Source: Pseudomonadota bacterium (GTDB taxonomy: Bacteria; Pseudomonadota; Alphaproteobacteria; Rhizobiales; MH13). Taken from it: DNA of 64,000 nucleotides. The stretch lies in contig JBCCPK010000002.1 of NCBI GenBank assembly GCA_039024915.1, positions 496,001-560,000 of the forward strand, written 5' to 3'. The stretch's first letter is position 1; each line of letters starts with the position of its first letter. A program made the translations under genes and the position numbers. A model generated the notes under the pieces. It was not told where the DNA came from. It did no database searches and saw only the letters and a program-made list of their open reading frames with translations. Positions 62,724-64,000 of the stretch are shown piece after piece.

Positions 62724-64000
62724 TCAGAGCGAACGCTGCTCAGCTATCGCGGGTTGCGCGGGATCACGCTGTCCGTCGCTTTGCCGGCGTGAGCCCGATC
62801 GGCGTTCGCCAAGTGACGTCGTATCGTTTGCCGCCGGTCCACTGGGCCGATTTATCTTAGCAAGGACCTCATCGCGTGGGCCGTCTGCGAGAATACGTCC
62901 GCGATCAAGCCAGATAACCCGATCCACCAGTGCCAAAAGTGCTGCTCGGTGCGTCGCGAGGATCAATGTTCTGCCATCGATGTAACGCCTGAGATTATCG
63001 ATCAGCTGAAGCTCAAGCGTATTGTCCATCGACGCTGTGGGCTCATCAAGCAGCAATGCTGCCGGCTCCATCGCCAAGACACGAGCCAAGGCGACGGCCT
63101 GACGTTCACCACCAGACAGGAAACTGCCGCGTGGTCCGACCGGCGTTGCGTAGCCTTGCGATAGCGTCGATGCAAAGCTTGCGACACCCGATAGCTGGAC
63201 GGCACGCTCAAAAGCTTTGTCCGAGACGGAACCCAGACCGACCGTGATCGCCTCGCGCAGGCTCATGTCGAACAAGATGCTGTCTTGGGCCATGTAGCCG
63301 AAGTGTCGACGGATATGGTCAGGCGCAAACTGGCGCGCATCCGCACCATCGAACAGAACCGAGCCAACGCTGGGCTCATGCAGCCTCAAAAGCGTGTGCA
63401 GCAATGTTGATTTGCCCGAACCAATGCGACCAATGACCGCCACGCGCTCCCCCGCCTGAATGGAGAAGCTCAATCCTTCAAGCGTCGAGCGAGAGGCCCC
63501 AGGGTGGACAAACGACAATCCGGAGACTTCGATCGCACCGCTGAGGGCACGACGCCGGGCCGCTCTGCTCTCTCCACCTACTTCCTGCTCACTATCCATC
63601 AAACGGGCAATCACATCAGCGCTTGGCACCATGTGCAGGAGACGAACGCCATGGCCAACCAGTTGGCCAACCGGCGACAGAGACCGCCCGACCAACAGCG
63701 TCGAGGCCGCCAGTGCGCCAACCGTCATCGCACCGCCGGCAACAAGATAAGCGCCGATGATCATTGTCAGCACCACAACGAACTGTGTGATGATGATCTG
63801 AGAGGAGTGGGTCATGTTGAGCCACAGTCGCGTGCGATGCCCCTCATAACCGGCATCATCGCCCGTCCGCTCCCATGATCGCAGCAACTCACCTGATGCG
63901 CCGGCCGCTTTGACAGTCGGCAGTGAGGCCAATGTCTCGACCAACTGGTTGGATTGCTGCCTGTTGAACTCCGCCGCCGCTTCAATCGACGGGCGCGCCC
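62724..64000 (-). CDS. LapB-like type I secretion ABC transporter (partial, runs off right edge)
   Basis: The frame is open to the edge of the window, so this is the C-terminal about 425 residues. The membrane-domain end carries QQSNQLVETLASLPTVKA, typical of the LapB/LssB group, then LVAGGAMTVGALAASTLLVGRSLSP. The ATPase domain has Walker A VIGRIGSGKST, signature LSGGERQAVALARVLA and Walker B ALLLDEPTASMD, with the His-switch in LATHRAA. The C-terminal about 40 residues are polar and Arg/Ser-rich. LapB-type proteins export large adhesins. It is the first visible gene of the LapB, MotB-like, MotA-like, PilZ operon. Confidence 0.9.
   Translation of the reverse strand, partial: ARPSIEAAAEFNRQQSNQLVETLASLPTVKAAGASGELLRSWERTGDDAGYEGHRTRLWLNMTHSSQIIITQFVVVLTMIIGAYLVAGGAMTVGALAASTLLVGRSLSPVGQLVGHGVRLLHMVPSADVIARLMDSEQEVGGESRAARRRALSGAIEVSGLSFVHPGASRSTLEGLSFSIQAGERVAVIGRIGSGKSTLLHTLLRLHEPSVGSVLFDGADARQFAPDHIRRHFGYMAQDSILFDMSLREAITVGLGSVSDKAFERAVQLSGVASFASTLSQGYATPVGPRGSFLSGGERQAVALARVLAMEPAALLLDEPTASMDNTLELQLIDNLRRYIDGRTLILATHRAALLALVDRVIWLDRGRILADGPRDEVLAKINRPSGPAANDTTSLGERRSGSRRQSDGQRDPAQPAIAEQRSL

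Noticed and set aside
1-64000. tRNA, rRNA, insertion sequences, attachment sites, origin
   Set aside because: I read the intergenic regions and found no convincing example; a covariance-model or transposase profile search would be needed to exclude small RNAs fully.

Overview
The window reads as a chromosomal segment of a GC-rich (roughly 60%), marine-type heterotrophic alphaproteobacterium. Grounds are the density of TRAP, tripartite-tricarboxylate and dipeptide importers, type I secretion with RTX substrates, a PomAB-type stator pair and typical alphaproteobacterial families (DUF1007 with NicO, BBP2-type porin, TakP-like solute receptor). No rRNA, tRNA, insertion sequence, phage gene or CRISPR array was recognised. 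The genus cannot be named from the sequence.

Layout. 0-1.8 kb: a bufferin (metal-stress RiPP) operon, bufA-bufB-bufC, on the minus strand and running off the left edge. 2-8.3 kb: SGNH hydrolase, MltB-like transglycosylase, galE, galU, beta-barrel protein. 8.6-10.2 kb: PomA/PomB-like stator. 10.4-14.2 kb: ferrochelatase, a secreted 5'-nucleotidase-like phosphatase behind a good PhoB box, and a shortened acyl-adenylate ligase-like gene. 14.3-18.5 kb: SDR and a DctPQM TRAP importer. 18.7-24.3 kb: class-I glutaminase-like hydrolase, NicO metal permease with DUF1007 partner, LysR regulator, Gfo/Idh/MocA oxidoreductase, glutathionyl-hydroquinone reductase. 24.4-27.9 kb: subtilase, a small propeptide-like companion and an RTX protein. 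28-33.1 kb: TctCBA importer divergent from psuK-psuG (pseudouridine catabolism). 33.4-36.8 kb: type I secretion operon whose ABC protein has no ATPase domain, with HlyD adaptor and RTX substrate. 37.2-41.1 kb: beta-barrel protein, then a flavin/photolyase-like group. 41.1-49.6 kb: dipeptide-type ABC importer with two receptors and a creatininase-family amidohydrolase. 50-58.3 kb: MarR regulator, EamA exporter, aminotransferase, a permease split into two halves, another EamA protein, and a TAXI TRAP system. 58.5-60 kb: DHA2 drug exporter. 60.1-64 kb: PilZ protein, MotA/ExbB-like channel, MotB/OmpA-like partner and a LapB-like type I secretion ATPase, continuing off the right edge.

How the parts fit. 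Most of the window is nutrient capture: five multi-gene importers, several with a hairpin between the receptor gene and the permease genes, which would give receptor excess. A second theme is the cell surface: two type I secretion loci, two RTX proteins, two beta-barrel proteins, UDP-sugar supply and wall hydrolysis.

The most unusual items are the LapB-MotB-MotA-PilZ operon at the right edge (a possible c-di-GMP-gated, ion-driven module tied to adhesin secretion), the NBD-less type I secretion ABC protein at 33.4 kb, the photolyase-like protein with its alpha/beta domain placed after the FAD domain, the subtilase with a separate propeptide-like protein, and the bufA-bufB intergenic hairpin.
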